NCBI GenBank assembly: GCA_963783695.1
Contig: CAWAOM010000008.1
Span: 1 to 64,000, forward strand
Reading direction: 5' to 3'
Length of the DNA: 64,000 nucleotides
Origin: BM003 sp963783695
Lineage (GTDB): Bacteria > Pseudomonadota > Gammaproteobacteria > Steroidobacterales > BM003
Program-made: the position numbers and the translations under genes
The notes under the pieces: model-generated
What the model was told of the DNA's origin: nothing
Database searches by the model: none
What the model saw: the letters and a program-made list of their open reading frames with translations, nothing else
Shown here: in pieces, positions 16,293 through 26,072 of the stretch
Layout: every line of letters starts with the position of its first letter
Position numbering within the stretch: position 1 is the first letter of the stretch

Positions 16293-16513
16293 TACCAAAT
16301 TCTCCCTGTTGCAACACTGCCGTTCGTTATCGGCCTGACAAGTCTACTGCCAGTCGACCGCCGGCCCAAGGACTCGGCGGCAAAAAAATCGCGGCTACAG
16401 CACACGCTGTGAATCCGGGCCATCGCCCGGGCCGCTTGCAGCCGGAGCACGGCGTCGCGACAAACCGCAGACATCGCCGCACCGCGCCCTCGAGCCAGCA
16501 ACCTGCGCCCGGC

Positions 16514-16548
16514 AAAAAAAAGCCCGGCGGCCTGCAAGGCTGCCGGGC
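16514..16548 (-). terminator. Rho-independent terminator of the Spy-like gene
   Basis: On the minus strand a GC-rich hairpin (GCCCGGC-A-GCC with GGC-C-GCCGGGC, 5-nt loop) is followed by eight T residues (plus-strand A tract 16514-16521). It begins 33 bp past the stop codon of the Spy-like gene. The interval 16293-16580 holds nothing else. Confidence 0.8.
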
Positions 16549-16580
16549 AAAGGAGGACTGAGGTGCAGTCCCAGGGGGTC

Positions 16581-17063
16581 TCAATTTCCTTGATCGAAGT
16601 CCGCAATATCACTCTCGGACAAGCGCTCGCGGCGTTGTCCGCGGGCCGAATCGAGCTGCTGCTTCTGCGCCTCGCTCAAACCGGCCTCGGTGTAGATCCG
16701 GTAACGCATGCGCCCTGTCTGCAACACACGCTCGCGGGCCAGGTCGGCCGACAATGCAGCGGCCTGTTCAACCGCAGCGAAGTATCCGGGATCGTCCGGC
16801 GACAATGCGCGCAGCTGGCGAAGATCATCGTGCATTGCCCGTCGCTGCTTGCTCAGGCTCGCGCGTTCCTCGGTCACAATGGCGCGAATCGTGTCGCGCT
16901 GGGCGTCGCTGAGGTCCAGGCGATCGAGCTTCGTCATCCGCTGCATCCCCGGGGCCGGCACACTGGCGCCAAAACCCGGGTGACCGAGCACCACGCCTGC
17001 GGGCAACGCCAGGCTCATAGCCAGAACCACTGCGCTCGCCGCATAAAGATATTTCGCTCGCAT
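16581..17063 (-). CDS. Spy/CpxP-like periplasmic protein (LTXXQ type)
   Basis: A 160-residue exported protein with signal peptide MRAKYLYAASAVVLAMSLAL and cleavage near VLG. The mature protein is mostly helical. It has LDRLDLSDAQRDTIRAI and a second LSEAQKQQLDSARGQ, matching the two LTXXQ-like motifs of the Spy/CpxP family. CpxP inhibits the Cpx kinase, and Spy is a periplasmic chaperone. It is divergent from the adjacent response regulator and kinase genes, the same arrangement as cpxP against cpxRA, so feedback control is plausible. A clear terminator follows. Confidence 0.82.
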   Translation of the reverse strand: MRAKYLYAASAVVLAMSLALPAGVVLGHPGFGASVPAPGMQRMTKLDRLDLSDAQRDTIRAIVTEERASLSKQRRAMHDDLRQLRALSPDDPGYFAAVEQAAALSADLARERVLQTGRMRYRIYTEAGLSEAQKQQLDSARGQRRERLSESDIADFDQGN

Positions 17064-17204
17064 TGTCTTCTCCTCCGTCCATCAATCCACGGCTCACAGT
17101 GTAGGCAGTTGGCTGCAAAGCTCTGCCAAGCGCCGGTCAAGCAATGTGAAGAATGGTCAAGTTGCCGCCGAAGGCATTCGCAAACACAATAGAATTTGTC
17201 CTGA

Positions 17205-17933
17205 ATGAATGCGGCAGTACTAAAAATGGCGGATGCGCCCCTCCACAGATTGCTTCTTGTCGACGATGACGAAGAACTGTGCGCGATGCTAGACGAATAT
17301 CTGGGCCCGGAAGGCTATTTAATCAGCATGGTTCACGATGGCGCCAAGGCGCTGGAGATGCTTGCCTCCACCGCATTCGATATCGTGATTCTCGATGTAA
17401 TGCTGCCTAAGCTCACCGGCACCGATGTGTTGCGCGAGTTGCGCAAAACGTCACGAGTTCCAGTGCTGATGCTTACCGCAAGGGGTGACGACGTCGACCG
17501 CATTGTCGGTCTCGAACTCGGCGCTGACGATTATTTGCCGAAACCCTTCAACCCGCGTGAACTCAGTGCCCGGCTGCGTGCCATTCTAAGGCGTACGGCG
17601 GAAAGCATGAGTGATGACGGAGACGAGATCAGCAGCGGCGATATCTGTATCGATGTGGCTTCACGCGATGTCCGTGTCGGCGAACGCAGTGCCGCATTGA
17701 CCGGGGCGGAGTTCCGCCTGCTGGAATTGCTTGTGCGCGCCGGCGGCGATGTTGTCGACAAAGACCGGCTTTACGAACAGGGCCTTGGCCGCCGTTACAG
17801 TCCTTTCGACCGCAGCCTCGACACCCACATCTCGAATTTGCGCCGCAAACTCGGGTCCGCCGCCGATGGTAAAAACAGGATCGCAAGCGCTCGCGGTGTT
17901 GGCTACCAGTTGCGCGTTCCGCGCAAGAAATAG
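17205..17933 (+). CDS. OmpR-family response regulator (CpxR-like)
   Basis: A 242-residue protein. The receiver domain has the acidic cluster in LLLVDDDEELC, phospho-acceptor D64 in IVILDVMLPKLTG, and a C-terminal Lys in YLPKPFNPREL. The winged-helix domain (about 145-238) shows LTGAEFRLLELLV and RSLDTHISNLRRKLG. ATG codons at 17205 and 17226 are both in frame. The histidine kinase starts 5 nt after the stop. With the divergent Spy-like gene this forms a Cpx-type envelope-stress module. Confidence 0.92.
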   Translation: MNAAVLKMADAPLHRLLLVDDDEELCAMLDEYLGPEGYLISMVHDGAKALEMLASTAFDIVILDVMLPKLTGTDVLRELRKTSRVPVLMLTARGDDVDRIVGLELGADDYLPKPFNPRELSARLRAILRRTAESMSDDGDEISSGDICIDVASRDVRVGERSAALTGAEFRLLELLVRAGGDVVDKDRLYEQGLGRRYSPFDRSLDTHISNLRRKLGSAADGKNRIASARGVGYQLRVPRKK

Positions 17934-17938
17934 CCGGC

Positions 17939-19285
17939 GTGCAATCGCTTTTCGCCAGAATTTTCCTGTCTTTTTGGACCGCGATGACGCTGATCACGCT
18001 GATCGCCATCGTCGCGAGCGCGGCAATCGTCGAACGCCGCATCGATGATGCAAGTAACGTCGACCCGACCCGGCTGCTGACCGAGGCCGCTGCGCGGCTG
18101 CGCGAGGGCGGCCGTGACGATCTCGAAAAGTGGTTGCGCAAGAACTCCCGAAAGTTGCCGGACATTGAAATTTTCATTATCGACCCGCAGGGCTTCGAAG
18201 TGCTCAAGCGCGAAGTGCCTGCGCGGGCGCTGCAGCGTATTCGCCGGTTTTCCCGCGGCGAACGCTATCCGCCAAAAGGCCTGCGCATTGCGCGCCCGGC
18301 ATCGCAACTGGTCGGTCCGAACGGCGAGCTGTATACGGTGTTGACGCTACCGCGACGACCCGAGCCGTTCGGGGTGCTGCAACTGCCGGGCGTACCCCTC
18401 GCGGTGCTGCTGGTGGCGCTGATCGTCAGCGGAGTCACCTGCTGGTTACTGGCGCGCTACCTGAGCCGGCCCCTGCGGCAATTGCAATCCGCGACCCAGG
18501 AGGTGACCCACGGCCAGCTCGCGGTACGCCCGGGCAGAGAGATCGGCCACCGCCGTGACGAGATCGGAAAACTCGCGCGCGATTTCGACCGCATGGCAAC
18601 GACGTTGCAGGACAGCTCCGCCACGCAAAAACGCATGCTACGCGACATCTCGCACGAATTACGCTCGCCGCTCGCGCGGATGCAGGTTGCGCTGGAACTG
18701 GCGCGGCGCAAAACCCCCGCTGCCGGTGGCGAACTGGACCGAATTGCGCGCGAGGCCGATCGCCTTGACGCGTTGATTGGACAGATTCTGGGGCTGGTGC
18801 GGCTGGAAAGCGGCAGCATGCCGCTGGATCTGCAGGAAATAGACCTCGCCGAGCTCATAACCCGGGTGGTCGCCGACACCCGTTTCGAGGCTGAAGCGCG
18901 CGGGGTGGAAATTGCAACCGATTTGCCAGCCGGCATGACCTTGATGGCAGACGCTGCGCTACTCGCCAGTGCGCTGGAGAACGTGCTGCGCAACGCCGTC
19001 ATTTATACCGCGCCGCAAACGCGTGTCGAGGTAAAGGTGAGCGGGGACAACAGCGCGGTCATCGAAATCACCGATCACGGGCCCGGCGTACCGGAGTCTG
19101 AACTCGAACAGATATTCGAACCCTTTCACCGTGTTGCCGCGGCGCGCGAACGGCACAGCGGCGGCGAGGGGGTCGGGCTCGCCATCGCCGCGCGGGTCGC
19201 GCGGATCCATGGCGGACAGATCGTCGCGACCAACCGCGCAGAGGGCGGTCTCCGCATCCGTCTGGACCTGCCGCGCGAAGTCTGA
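17939..19285 (+). CDS. Two-component sensor histidine kinase (CpxA-like)
   Basis: A 448-residue protein with a GTG start 5 nt after the regulator. Membrane helices at about 8-30 and 150-175 flank a periplasmic domain of about 120 residues, shorter than many sensors. HAMP follows (RPLRQLQSATQEV), then HisKA with LRDISHELRSPLARMQ, N-box ALENVLRNAVIY, and GPGVPESELEQIFEPF plus EGVGLAIAARVA for ATP binding. The HELRSPLARM sequence is the CpxA/RstB form. It is predicted to respond to envelope damage together with the upstream regulator. Confidence 0.92.
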   Translation: MQSLFARIFLSFWTAMTLITLIAIVASAAIVERRIDDASNVDPTRLLTEAAARLREGGRDDLEKWLRKNSRKLPDIEIFIIDPQGFEVLKREVPARALQRIRRFSRGERYPPKGLRIARPASQLVGPNGELYTVLTLPRRPEPFGVLQLPGVPLAVLLVALIVSGVTCWLLARYLSRPLRQLQSATQEVTHGQLAVRPGREIGHRRDEIGKLARDFDRMATTLQDSSATQKRMLRDISHELRSPLARMQVALELARRKTPAAGGELDRIAREADRLDALIGQILGLVRLESGSMPLDLQEIDLAELITRVVADTRFEAEARGVEIATDLPAGMTLMADAALLASALENVLRNAVIYTAPQTRVEVKVSGDNSAVIEITDHGPGVPESELEQIFEPFHRVAAARERHSGGEGVGLAIAARVARIHGGQIVATNRAEGGLRIRLDLPREV

Positions 19286-19343
19286 GCTTTTCCGGCCGCT
19301 GCCGGGTACTCTTTGCATCTCTCCGTGACGGGCACGATCTGCA

Positions 19344-20675
19344 ATGGCCAACTCCAGGACCAACGAACGCCAGACTCGCGTTCCCGCTTCGCGGGTAGCA
19401 AGACTGCTGCGCCTGGGAATGCTGGCCGGTGAAGTGACTGTCGGCGGTATTGCCGAGAGCGTGAAACGGCTGGCCGGACAGGGCGACAAGAGCAGCGGCA
19501 ACGCTTTCCTGACTGCGGCCAACGCCCGCCGCCTTGCCCGCCACCTCGCCGGTATGCGTGGCGCCGCGATGAAACTCGGGCAATTGATGTCCATGGAAGG
19601 CAAGGACCTGCTGCCACCCGAGTTTGCCGACGCGCTCGGCCTGCTGCGCGATTCCGGCAACAGCATGCCGGACAGCCAGTTACGGCGGGTTCTGGGACAG
19701 GCCTACGGACATGGCTGGGAGTCGCGCTTCAGCGACTTCGATTACCAGCCCATCGCCGCGGCATCGATCGGCCAGGTCCACCGGGCCACCACCAGCGACG
19801 GACGCGAGCTGGCGCTGAAGATCCAGTACCCCGGCGTGGCGCGCAGCATCGTCAGCGATGTCGACAATCTGGCGGCGATGCTCCGGGTGTCGCGGATACT
19901 GCCGCAACAGATGGACGTTTCGGAGCTGATTACCGAGGCAAAACGGCAGTTGCGCCGCGAAGCCGACTACCTGCTGGAAGCGGACCTGGCGGAGCGCTAT
20001 GCCAGCGCGCTTGGCAATTCACCCGGGCTCAGGGTGCCGCGGGTGCATCGCGACCTGACCACGCGCCATGTACTGGCGATGGACTACATGCGCGGCGTAT
20101 CGCTCGATACGCTGACCGGAGCCGGTGCAAGCCAGAAACTGCGTGACAGCGTCGGTGCGAGGCTGCAGGAACTGCTGTTTCGTGAACTGTTCGAGTTTCG
20201 CAGCATGCAGACCGATCCGAACTTCGGCAATTACCTGTTCGATCCGGATAGCGCGGACATCATCCTGCTCGATTTTGGTTCCACCTGCGAGTTCAGTGCG
20301 TCCTTTACCCGCCGCTATGCGCGCATTACCCGGGCCATCATCGATGGCGACGACGCAGCGCTGTATGCCGCCGCGAAGTCCATCGGATATATCCACGCCG
20401 ATGCGTCGGAAGAACACGCCGCGCACATTCTCCAGCTGATCTATCTCGCGTGCGCCCCATTGCGCCACAAGGGCCGCTACGATTTCGCCGCATCGGAACT
20501 GACCGCCGAGGTCCGTAATCGTGCGCTCGGGATGATGCTCGGCAGCGCGGAGTTTCATGCCCCGCCGGCCGAGACCGCGTTCCTCCACCGCAAACTGATC
20601 GGGTCGTTTTTGCTTTGCGCGCGGATCAATGCCCGTGTCGATATGCACAAACTGGTGCGCCGTTTTCTCGACTGA
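19344..20675 (+). CDS. ABC1/ADCK (UbiB-like) atypical kinase
   Basis: A 443-residue protein. The family-specific KxGQ motif appears in GAAMKLGQLMSMEG (about 75-88) and the Ala-rich loop in AAASIGQVHRATT (about 137-149). The N-lobe Lys is in ELALKIQYPG and the catalytic region in FRSMQTDPNFGNYLF with the metal-binding IILLDFGST. ABC1 family members bind ATP and support ubiquinone synthesis or lipid metabolism. It lacks the C-terminal membrane helices of classical UbiB and has no ubi neighbours, so it is an ADCK-type paralogue. It is transcribed in the same direction as the kinase gene, 58 bp downstream. Confidence 0.9.
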   Translation: MANSRTNERQTRVPASRVARLLRLGMLAGEVTVGGIAESVKRLAGQGDKSSGNAFLTAANARRLARHLAGMRGAAMKLGQLMSMEGKDLLPPEFADALGLLRDSGNSMPDSQLRRVLGQAYGHGWESRFSDFDYQPIAAASIGQVHRATTSDGRELALKIQYPGVARSIVSDVDNLAAMLRVSRILPQQMDVSELITEAKRQLRREADYLLEADLAERYASALGNSPGLRVPRVHRDLTTRHVLAMDYMRGVSLDTLTGAGASQKLRDSVGARLQELLFRELFEFRSMQTDPNFGNYLFDPDSADIILLDFGSTCEFSASFTRRYARITRAIIDGDDAALYAAAKSIGYIHADASEEHAAHILQLIYLACAPLRHKGRYDFAASELTAEVRNRALGMMLGSAEFHAPPAETAFLHRKLIGSFLLCARINARVDMHKLVRRFLD

Positions 20676-20692
20676 AGCGGCCTCGCAGCGGC

Positions 20693-23600
20693 CTACGGGG
20701 TGTCGCTGAACCGGGCCTGACTGCCCGCGGTGCCGGCCAGCACTTCGAGCCGCGTGGGTATTCTCTCTTTCAGCTCCGGAACGTGCGAGATAACGCCGAT
20801 GAGGCGGCCGCTCGCCTGCAGGTCAACCAGCGTATCGATGGCCAGCTCCAGCGCCTCCGGATCGAGGCTGCCAAAACCCTCGTCGATGAACATTGTGTCG
20901 AGGCGAATCCCGCCGGCGTAGGACTGCACGACATCGGCCAACCCAAGCGCAAGTGCGAGTGCCGCCTGGAAACCTTCGCCGCCCGACAACGTCGTCACCG
21001 CCCGCGTTTTGCCGGTATAGGCATCGTCGACTTCAAGGTCCAGGCCACCGGGACGGCGGCGTCCGCCCTCGCGAGTCACCCGCTGCAACCGGTAGCGGCC
21101 CTTGCTCATGCTATGCAGGCGCTGGCTCGCCGACACGAGGACATCGTCGAGTAACGCGGCAAGCACAAAGCGCTGAAAGGACATTCGAAACGGATTATCG
21201 CCACCCGCCACCTGTGAAATTCTGCCGGCATCGGCATACGCAGCCTCGAGAGTGGCGAGTTCGGCGCCCGCCGCACCGATTTTCCCGACCGTGGCTGCCA
21301 GCGTGCGCTGGCGTTCCGCCAGGCTGCCCTGGCGAAGCTCGGCCGAGCTCAACTGGTCGCGCAGCGTGGCCGCCGCGAGCTCCAGCTTCGCGAGATCGGG
21401 CGGCGTCACTCCGGCAATGCCCTGCTGCGCATCCTTGAGCCTGACCTGCGCGGTATGCAATGCATTGTCAAACGCTTCAAGCGCGCTCACCCTGCGTTCG
21501 ATGTCGTCGCGATCGAGGCGCGCCTCGAGGTAGGCGGCATCATCGTCGAACCCCGCCTGCTTGCGCCGCGCGGACCAGCGCGTCTCGCATTCGCGGGCAT
21601 TCCTGGTCGCCTCGCTCAACGCCGCTGCGGCTTTATCCAGCGCCGTCTGGGCACTGGCGCCGAGACGGTCAGCGCGGGCATGCTCTTCCTGGGCCGCCAG
21701 CAAAAGGGCATCGCTTTTGTCGATCTCAGCGCGCAGGGCGTCAATTTCGTCCTCCAATGCACCAGGCTCGCGATACCGGTCCGGGACCAAACCCTGCCGC
21801 TCATCGACCCTGGTGCGCGCACTCGCACGCTGCTCGCGTGCCCGGGTCGCCATCTTCTCGATTTCCTTCGCGACGCCGTCGCGTGATTGCGCCGAGTCCA
21901 CGATTTCCTTGTACAGGCGCTGCAGCCGCTCCAGTTCGCCCTGCGCGGCCTGTTGTTCGCGCAGACGATCCTGCAACTGCCGCGCCGCCAGTTCGAGATC
22001 GGGGCGGGAAAGCCGGGCATTATCGCCAAGCGCCTGCTCGAGACTCTCGACGCGCGCACGTTGCTCGGCAACCTCACGCACCACAGCCGTGGTCTGTTCT
22101 CGTGCGCGGTCAAACTCGGTCTCAGTGGCGGCGAGCGCAGGCGGATCGCCGAGGCCGTTGTCCGTCACCTGGAGATCGAGCTCGCCACGTGCCGGATCGG
22201 GATGCTTGCGCGATCCGCATACGGGGCAAGGCTCACCGTCGACCAGCCCCGAAGCCAGTGCCGGTAACTGCTGCGCATGAAAGTGGCGCACGGCCGCGCG
22301 GCGTTCGTCCAACACATTGCCGAGGTGTTTTTCGGCGTCCTCCGCGGCATTTAGCCGCGACTCGAGCTCGGCCAGATGCGCGCGCCCGGTCTCGAGTTCC
22401 TGCCATTGCCTGCGCAGCGTTTCTGCGGTTTCTATTCCCTCTTCGACCGGCGGGAAGCCGGACCAGGTCGCGCGCAGCGCCTCGATCTCGTCGAGAGTTT
22501 GCTGACGGCGGCTTTCCCGCTCCGCCGTCTCCTGCACCAGCGCCGTCCATTTCTGATCGGCCTCGGCCATCGCAGCCTCCGCCTTTTCGAGTTCGAGACG
22601 CGCGTCCTGCAACGGTTGCAGCTGTCCCTGCAGCGCCTCGAGACGATTGAGTTCGGTCATTTTTCGCTCGCGCTCGCCGCGCTGCCTGGCCGCGTCCGCA
22701 ACGGTCCTGCGGGTCTGCGCAACTGCGTCTTTCGCCTGCTCGAGCGCCGTCCGGCAGACGCCCACTTCCGTCTCCGCCGACAGTCGTTGTGTCCGCGCGA
22801 TCTCGAGCTGGGAGGCGAGATCGTCGAGTGCCACAGCCTGCCTGGCCCGGCCAAGCTCCTCGCGCGCTACCGTGATGTCCGGGAGTTGCCGCTCCAGTTC
22901 TTCAAGCCGCACACGCGCTTCATCGCGGACACGGAATTTCGCAATCGCCTGACGCCCCTCCTCGAGGCCGCGGTCGGCTGCCGCCATGCTTGCGCGCAGC
23001 GCCGCATTGTCCTTGTCTGCCAGGGCAATTTCCTGATCGAGCCCGGCGAGCGAGGCGTCGAGTTCGGCGGCATTGTCAAAACCCGCGGCGTCGAGATAGG
23101 TCTTGCGCCGCTCGCCCAGCTTCTCGACCCGGATCCGAAGTTCCTTCGCCCGCTGTTTCAGTGCTTGTTCAATATGACGAAACCGTTCGCTGTCGAACAA
23201 TGTCTGGAGAATCTCCTCGCGCTGGTCTGAGCGCGCGGTCAACAATTCGCGAAAACGCCCCTGCGGCAGAATGATGACCTGGCGAAACTGACTGCTGCGA
23301 AACCCCAGTAATTCCTCGATTTTCTCGGTCACGAGGGTCCAGCGTGTACCCAGCACCTTGCCGTTTCCGGGGCCGTCGTCGGCGCTGCCGAGTTCCCAAA
23401 GCGTCGCCTCGGCCTGCTGGGTCGTGGTGCCTTCACCGCGTTTTTTCAATCGCTCCTGCTCCGGTACGCGACGCACCCTGAAACAGCGTTCGCCGAGCGC
23501 AAAACAAAGCTCGACAAACGTCGTCTGATCGGGTGACGCAAAATCGCTGCGCATGCTGCGCCCGTCGCGCTCGGCGCCCGAGCTGTCGCCGTACAATGCA

Positions 23601-23749
23601 AACGAAATCGCATCGAGGATGCTGGTCTTGCCGGCACCCGTTGCACCATGAATCAGGAATAGCGGGTTGCCGCGCAGGTCACGAAAATCGAGACTTTCGC
23701 TGCCCGCATACGGGCCGAACGCGGACATACGCAGAACCAGCGGCCTCAC
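20693..23749 (-). CDS. sbcC: Exonuclease subunit SbcC
   Basis: A 1018-residue SMC-like ATPase. The N-terminal Walker A is FLIHGATGAGKTSILDAISF (about 32-51). Two long coiled-coil arms (about 180-480 and 540-830) flank a zinc hook with CPVCGSRKHPD. The C-terminal half contains the signature LSGGEGFQAALALALGLAD and Walker B TMFIDEGFGSLD. SbcC pairs with the SbcD nuclease to open DNA hairpins and trim protein-blocked ends. Its ATG overlaps the sbcD stop by 4 nt (ATGA), so the two are translationally coupled. Confidence 0.97.
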   Translation of the reverse strand: MRPLVLRMSAFGPYAGSESLDFRDLRGNPLFLIHGATGAGKTSILDAISFALYGDSSGAERDGRSMRSDFASPDQTTFVELCFALGERCFRVRRVPEQERLKKRGEGTTTQQAEATLWELGSADDGPGNGKVLGTRWTLVTEKIEELLGFRSSQFRQVIILPQGRFRELLTARSDQREEILQTLFDSERFRHIEQALKQRAKELRIRVEKLGERRKTYLDAAGFDNAAELDASLAGLDQEIALADKDNAALRASMAAADRGLEEGRQAIAKFRVRDEARVRLEELERQLPDITVAREELGRARQAVALDDLASQLEIARTQRLSAETEVGVCRTALEQAKDAVAQTRRTVADAARQRGERERKMTELNRLEALQGQLQPLQDARLELEKAEAAMAEADQKWTALVQETAERESRRQQTLDEIEALRATWSGFPPVEEGIETAETLRRQWQELETGRAHLAELESRLNAAEDAEKHLGNVLDERRAAVRHFHAQQLPALASGLVDGEPCPVCGSRKHPDPARGELDLQVTDNGLGDPPALAATETEFDRAREQTTAVVREVAEQRARVESLEQALGDNARLSRPDLELAARQLQDRLREQQAAQGELERLQRLYKEIVDSAQSRDGVAKEIEKMATRAREQRASARTRVDERQGLVPDRYREPGALEDEIDALRAEIDKSDALLLAAQEEHARADRLGASAQTALDKAAAALSEATRNARECETRWSARRKQAGFDDDAAYLEARLDRDDIERRVSALEAFDNALHTAQVRLKDAQQGIAGVTPPDLAKLELAAATLRDQLSSAELRQGSLAERQRTLAATVGKIGAAGAELATLEAAYADAGRISQVAGGDNPFRMSFQRFVLAALLDDVLVSASQRLHSMSKGRYRLQRVTREGGRRRPGGLDLEVDDAYTGKTRAVTTLSGGEGFQAALALALGLADVVQSYAGGIRLDTMFIDEGFGSLDPEALELAIDTLVDLQASGRLIGVISHVPELKERIPTRLEVLAGTAGSQARFSDTP

Positions 23750-24894
23750 TGGTCGGTCTCGCGCGCGGCTTTGTCGAGATCCGCCACAACCGCATCGAAC
23801 GCGTTTTGCTGCGACAGCTGCAGCGCCTCCCCGGTCATTTGCTCGAAAAAGCTCGCGAACAATTCCCGTTCGCTGCGCCGGAGCTGTTCGCGCCCGCCCT
23901 GTTGCAGTACTCCGCCGCGCTCGAGGCCGGGCCGTTCAAGATGGAGCAGGTTGGGATACACCTCGCGCAACCGGCCCATCGCATCGAGAATCGCGCCGCT
24001 GTCCGACAACCGCACCAGCAGGTAATCGTCGCGATTGCCGCCCGGTTGCTGCAGCAGGTCCGCCATCGCACCCTCGACGATACGAACATCACGACGCGGA
24101 CGAACCGCCACTTGTTCGCAGCGAATTTCGCCACTCTGGTCCAGCTCGACGATATTGAAGCCCTTGCTGTGGTGAGCTTCGGAGAACGAATATTTCAGCA
24201 ACGAGCCCGAGTAACGAACCCGCTCGGACCCGGCCCGCTGCGGGCGGTGCAGATGACCCAGCGCCACATAGTCGAAACCGGCGAAGACATCGGCGCCAAC
24301 GCTGCCCGCACCGCCCACGCTGAGCGGCCGCTCCGATTCGCTCTCGCCCGAACCGGCAACAAAACAGTGCGCCATCAGCACCGCGCGGCGCCCGGCAACC
24401 CGGTGCGCCGTTAGCGATGCGATCAGTGCGCGCAGCGCCGCATCGTGGCCATGCAGATGCGGATCGTCCAGCACCAGCCTGGCGACGGCCGGCTCGACAT
24501 ACGGCAACGCAAACACCTCGACCGGACCATAGCGGTCCTCGAGCACCACCGGTGTAACCGGCAAATCAATACGGCCACTGACATGCAGCCCCTGCCCCGC
24601 CAGCATCGGTGCGCCGAATGACAGCCGCGCCGGGCTGTCATGGTTGCCGGCAATCAGGAACACCGGGACACCGGCACCGAGCACCAGGCGGCCCAGCACA
24701 TCGTCGAGGAGACTGACCGCCTCGGGCGGTGGCACGGCACGGTCGAACACGTCACCGGCAATCAACACTGCATCGATGCCGCCGTCGGTCACCAGCGCCA
24801 CGAGCTGGTCGAGGGCATAAGCCTGGTCGTCGATCAGGCTGACATTGTGGAATTGCCGGCCGAGGTGCCAGTCCGCTGTATGCAGGAAACGCAT
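23746..24894 (-). CDS. sbcD: Exonuclease subunit SbcD
   Basis: A 382-residue protein from the ATG at 24894. The frame runs further upstream, but MRFLHTADWHLGRQ is the canonical N-terminus. Metallophosphoesterase motifs are in order: HTADWHLG, IAGDVFDRAVPP, IAGNHDSPARL, MAHCFVAG and ALGHLHRPQ. It is the Mn-dependent nuclease partner of SbcC, encoded immediately downstream with a 4-nt overlap. The WYL regulator lies 52 bp upstream on the same strand, so the three genes may form one operon. Confidence 0.96.
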   Translation of the reverse strand: MRFLHTADWHLGRQFHNVSLIDDQAYALDQLVALVTDGGIDAVLIAGDVFDRAVPPPEAVSLLDDVLGRLVLGAGVPVFLIAGNHDSPARLSFGAPMLAGQGLHVSGRIDLPVTPVVLEDRYGPVEVFALPYVEPAVARLVLDDPHLHGHDAALRALIASLTAHRVAGRRAVLMAHCFVAGSGESESERPLSVGGAGSVGADVFAGFDYVALGHLHRPQRAGSERVRYSGSLLKYSFSEAHHSKGFNIVELDQSGEIRCEQVAVRPRRDVRIVEGAMADLLQQPGGNRDDYLLVRLSDSGAILDAMGRLREVYPNLLHLERPGLERGGVLQQGGREQLRRSERELFASFFEQMTGEALQLSQQNAFDAVVADLDKAARETDQ

Positions 24895-24946
24895 GTCCGG
24901 GTCGCCCGCGTTCAGCCGGCGTGGGCGCAACACAACGCGATGAACA

Positions 24947-25933
24947 TCACCTTTGCTCACCCGCCGGGTAACGCGCTGCTGCCTCGCGGGCTTTTTCCGC
25001 GACCAGTTGGCGCAGCGGTTCCGGGCCCAGCACTTCGACATCCGGACCGAACTTGAGAATGTCCATCACCAGCTCGCGCGGATCGCTGTACGGCACTTTC
25101 AGCACAAAGCTGCCATCCAGTTCGAATTCGCCTTCCTGTTCCTCGTGCCAGAATTCACGCGACACCCAGCGCGCGCGCTGCGCTTCGAACCGCAAAACCG
25201 CCTTCTCGACCCGCCGCCCGGAGAAAATTCCGAAACCGGGGGTCAGCACTTCGTCGAGTTCCGTATCGGCAATGTCACGCGCTGCCTGGTCGCGGATGTG
25301 AGCCGAATGAATCGCATCGACGGAAAAGGTCCGCAGCCCCTTGCGCAGGTGACACCAGGCATCGAGATACCAGTTATCGCGATAGTGCACGAGACGCTGC
25401 GGCGAGACGACCCGCTCGCTGGTATCGCCGGTCGAGCGTTTAAAGTGATCGATTGTGAGCCTGCGTCGCGACAGCAACGCGGTGGTGATCGTCTGGAAGT
25501 GCGCCGGCTCGACTTCGCGCGCCCCCATCCGCAATACCCTGATTCGCCGTTCGACCTCTTCCGCCGAATGATCACCGGACTCCAGCAATTTGCGGATGCG
25601 CGCCCGCAACGGCGCGACATGTCCGCCCATGAGCCCCGGCTGCAGCCGCCGCAGCAGGTACTCCATGGTCATCAGTGCATGCAGTTCGCTGGCCGAGAAC
25701 CACAATCCGGGCAACTCGTAATTGACATGACCCGGGTCGGATTGATCGAGACGGTAACCGCCGGCCTCGCGGTCATAGATAATGGGCATGGAGAAACGAT
25801 CGCGAAGATACTCCAGATCGCGCTTGAAGGTTGCCGGCGATACTTCCAGTTCCTCGAGGAAGAGATCTCGCGGCACCGCGCGCCGCTTCCGCAACAACTC
25901 CTGGATCTTGTAGAAACGTTCGGTGCGATTCAT
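24947..25933 (-). CDS. WYL-domain transcriptional regulator (YafY/DeoR type)
   Basis: A 328-residue protein. The N-terminal winged helix (about 1-60) reads FYKIQELLRKRRAVPRDLFL, with the recognition helix near SPATFKRDLEYLRDRF. The WYL domain (about 140-240) has RLVHYRDNWYLDAWCHLRKG and SVDAIHSAHI, and the C-terminal extension (WCX) ends before residue 328. WYL proteins sense ligands, often single-stranded DNA or nucleotides, and commonly regulate DNA-repair or defence genes. Position just ahead of sbcDC suggests it controls that operon. This is inferred from neighbourhood only. Confidence 0.88.
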   Translation of the reverse strand: MNRTERFYKIQELLRKRRAVPRDLFLEELEVSPATFKRDLEYLRDRFSMPIIYDREAGGYRLDQSDPGHVNYELPGLWFSASELHALMTMEYLLRRLQPGLMGGHVAPLRARIRKLLESGDHSAEEVERRIRVLRMGAREVEPAHFQTITTALLSRRRLTIDHFKRSTGDTSERVVSPQRLVHYRDNWYLDAWCHLRKGLRTFSVDAIHSAHIRDQAARDIADTELDEVLTPGFGIFSGRRVEKAVLRFEAQRARWVSREFWHEEQEGEFELDGSFVLKVPYSDPRELVMDILKFGPDVEVLGPEPLRQLVAEKAREAAARYPAGEQR

Positions 25934-26072
25934 GGCCTCCCCCCGGTTGCCCCGTTATAAGGCAAAACCGCTTCATCATCCAATGCCGGCGCCACCGCGT
26001 CATGCCCGGCGTTGGCTGCACAGCGGCAGGCTCGACTACAATCGCGGCATTAACCGAGGAATCCAGCGGCCC

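Noticed and set aside
21460..22650. 396-codon rightward frame opposite sbcC
   Set aside because: sbcC is unambiguous on the other strand; this frame is a shadow of its coiled coil.
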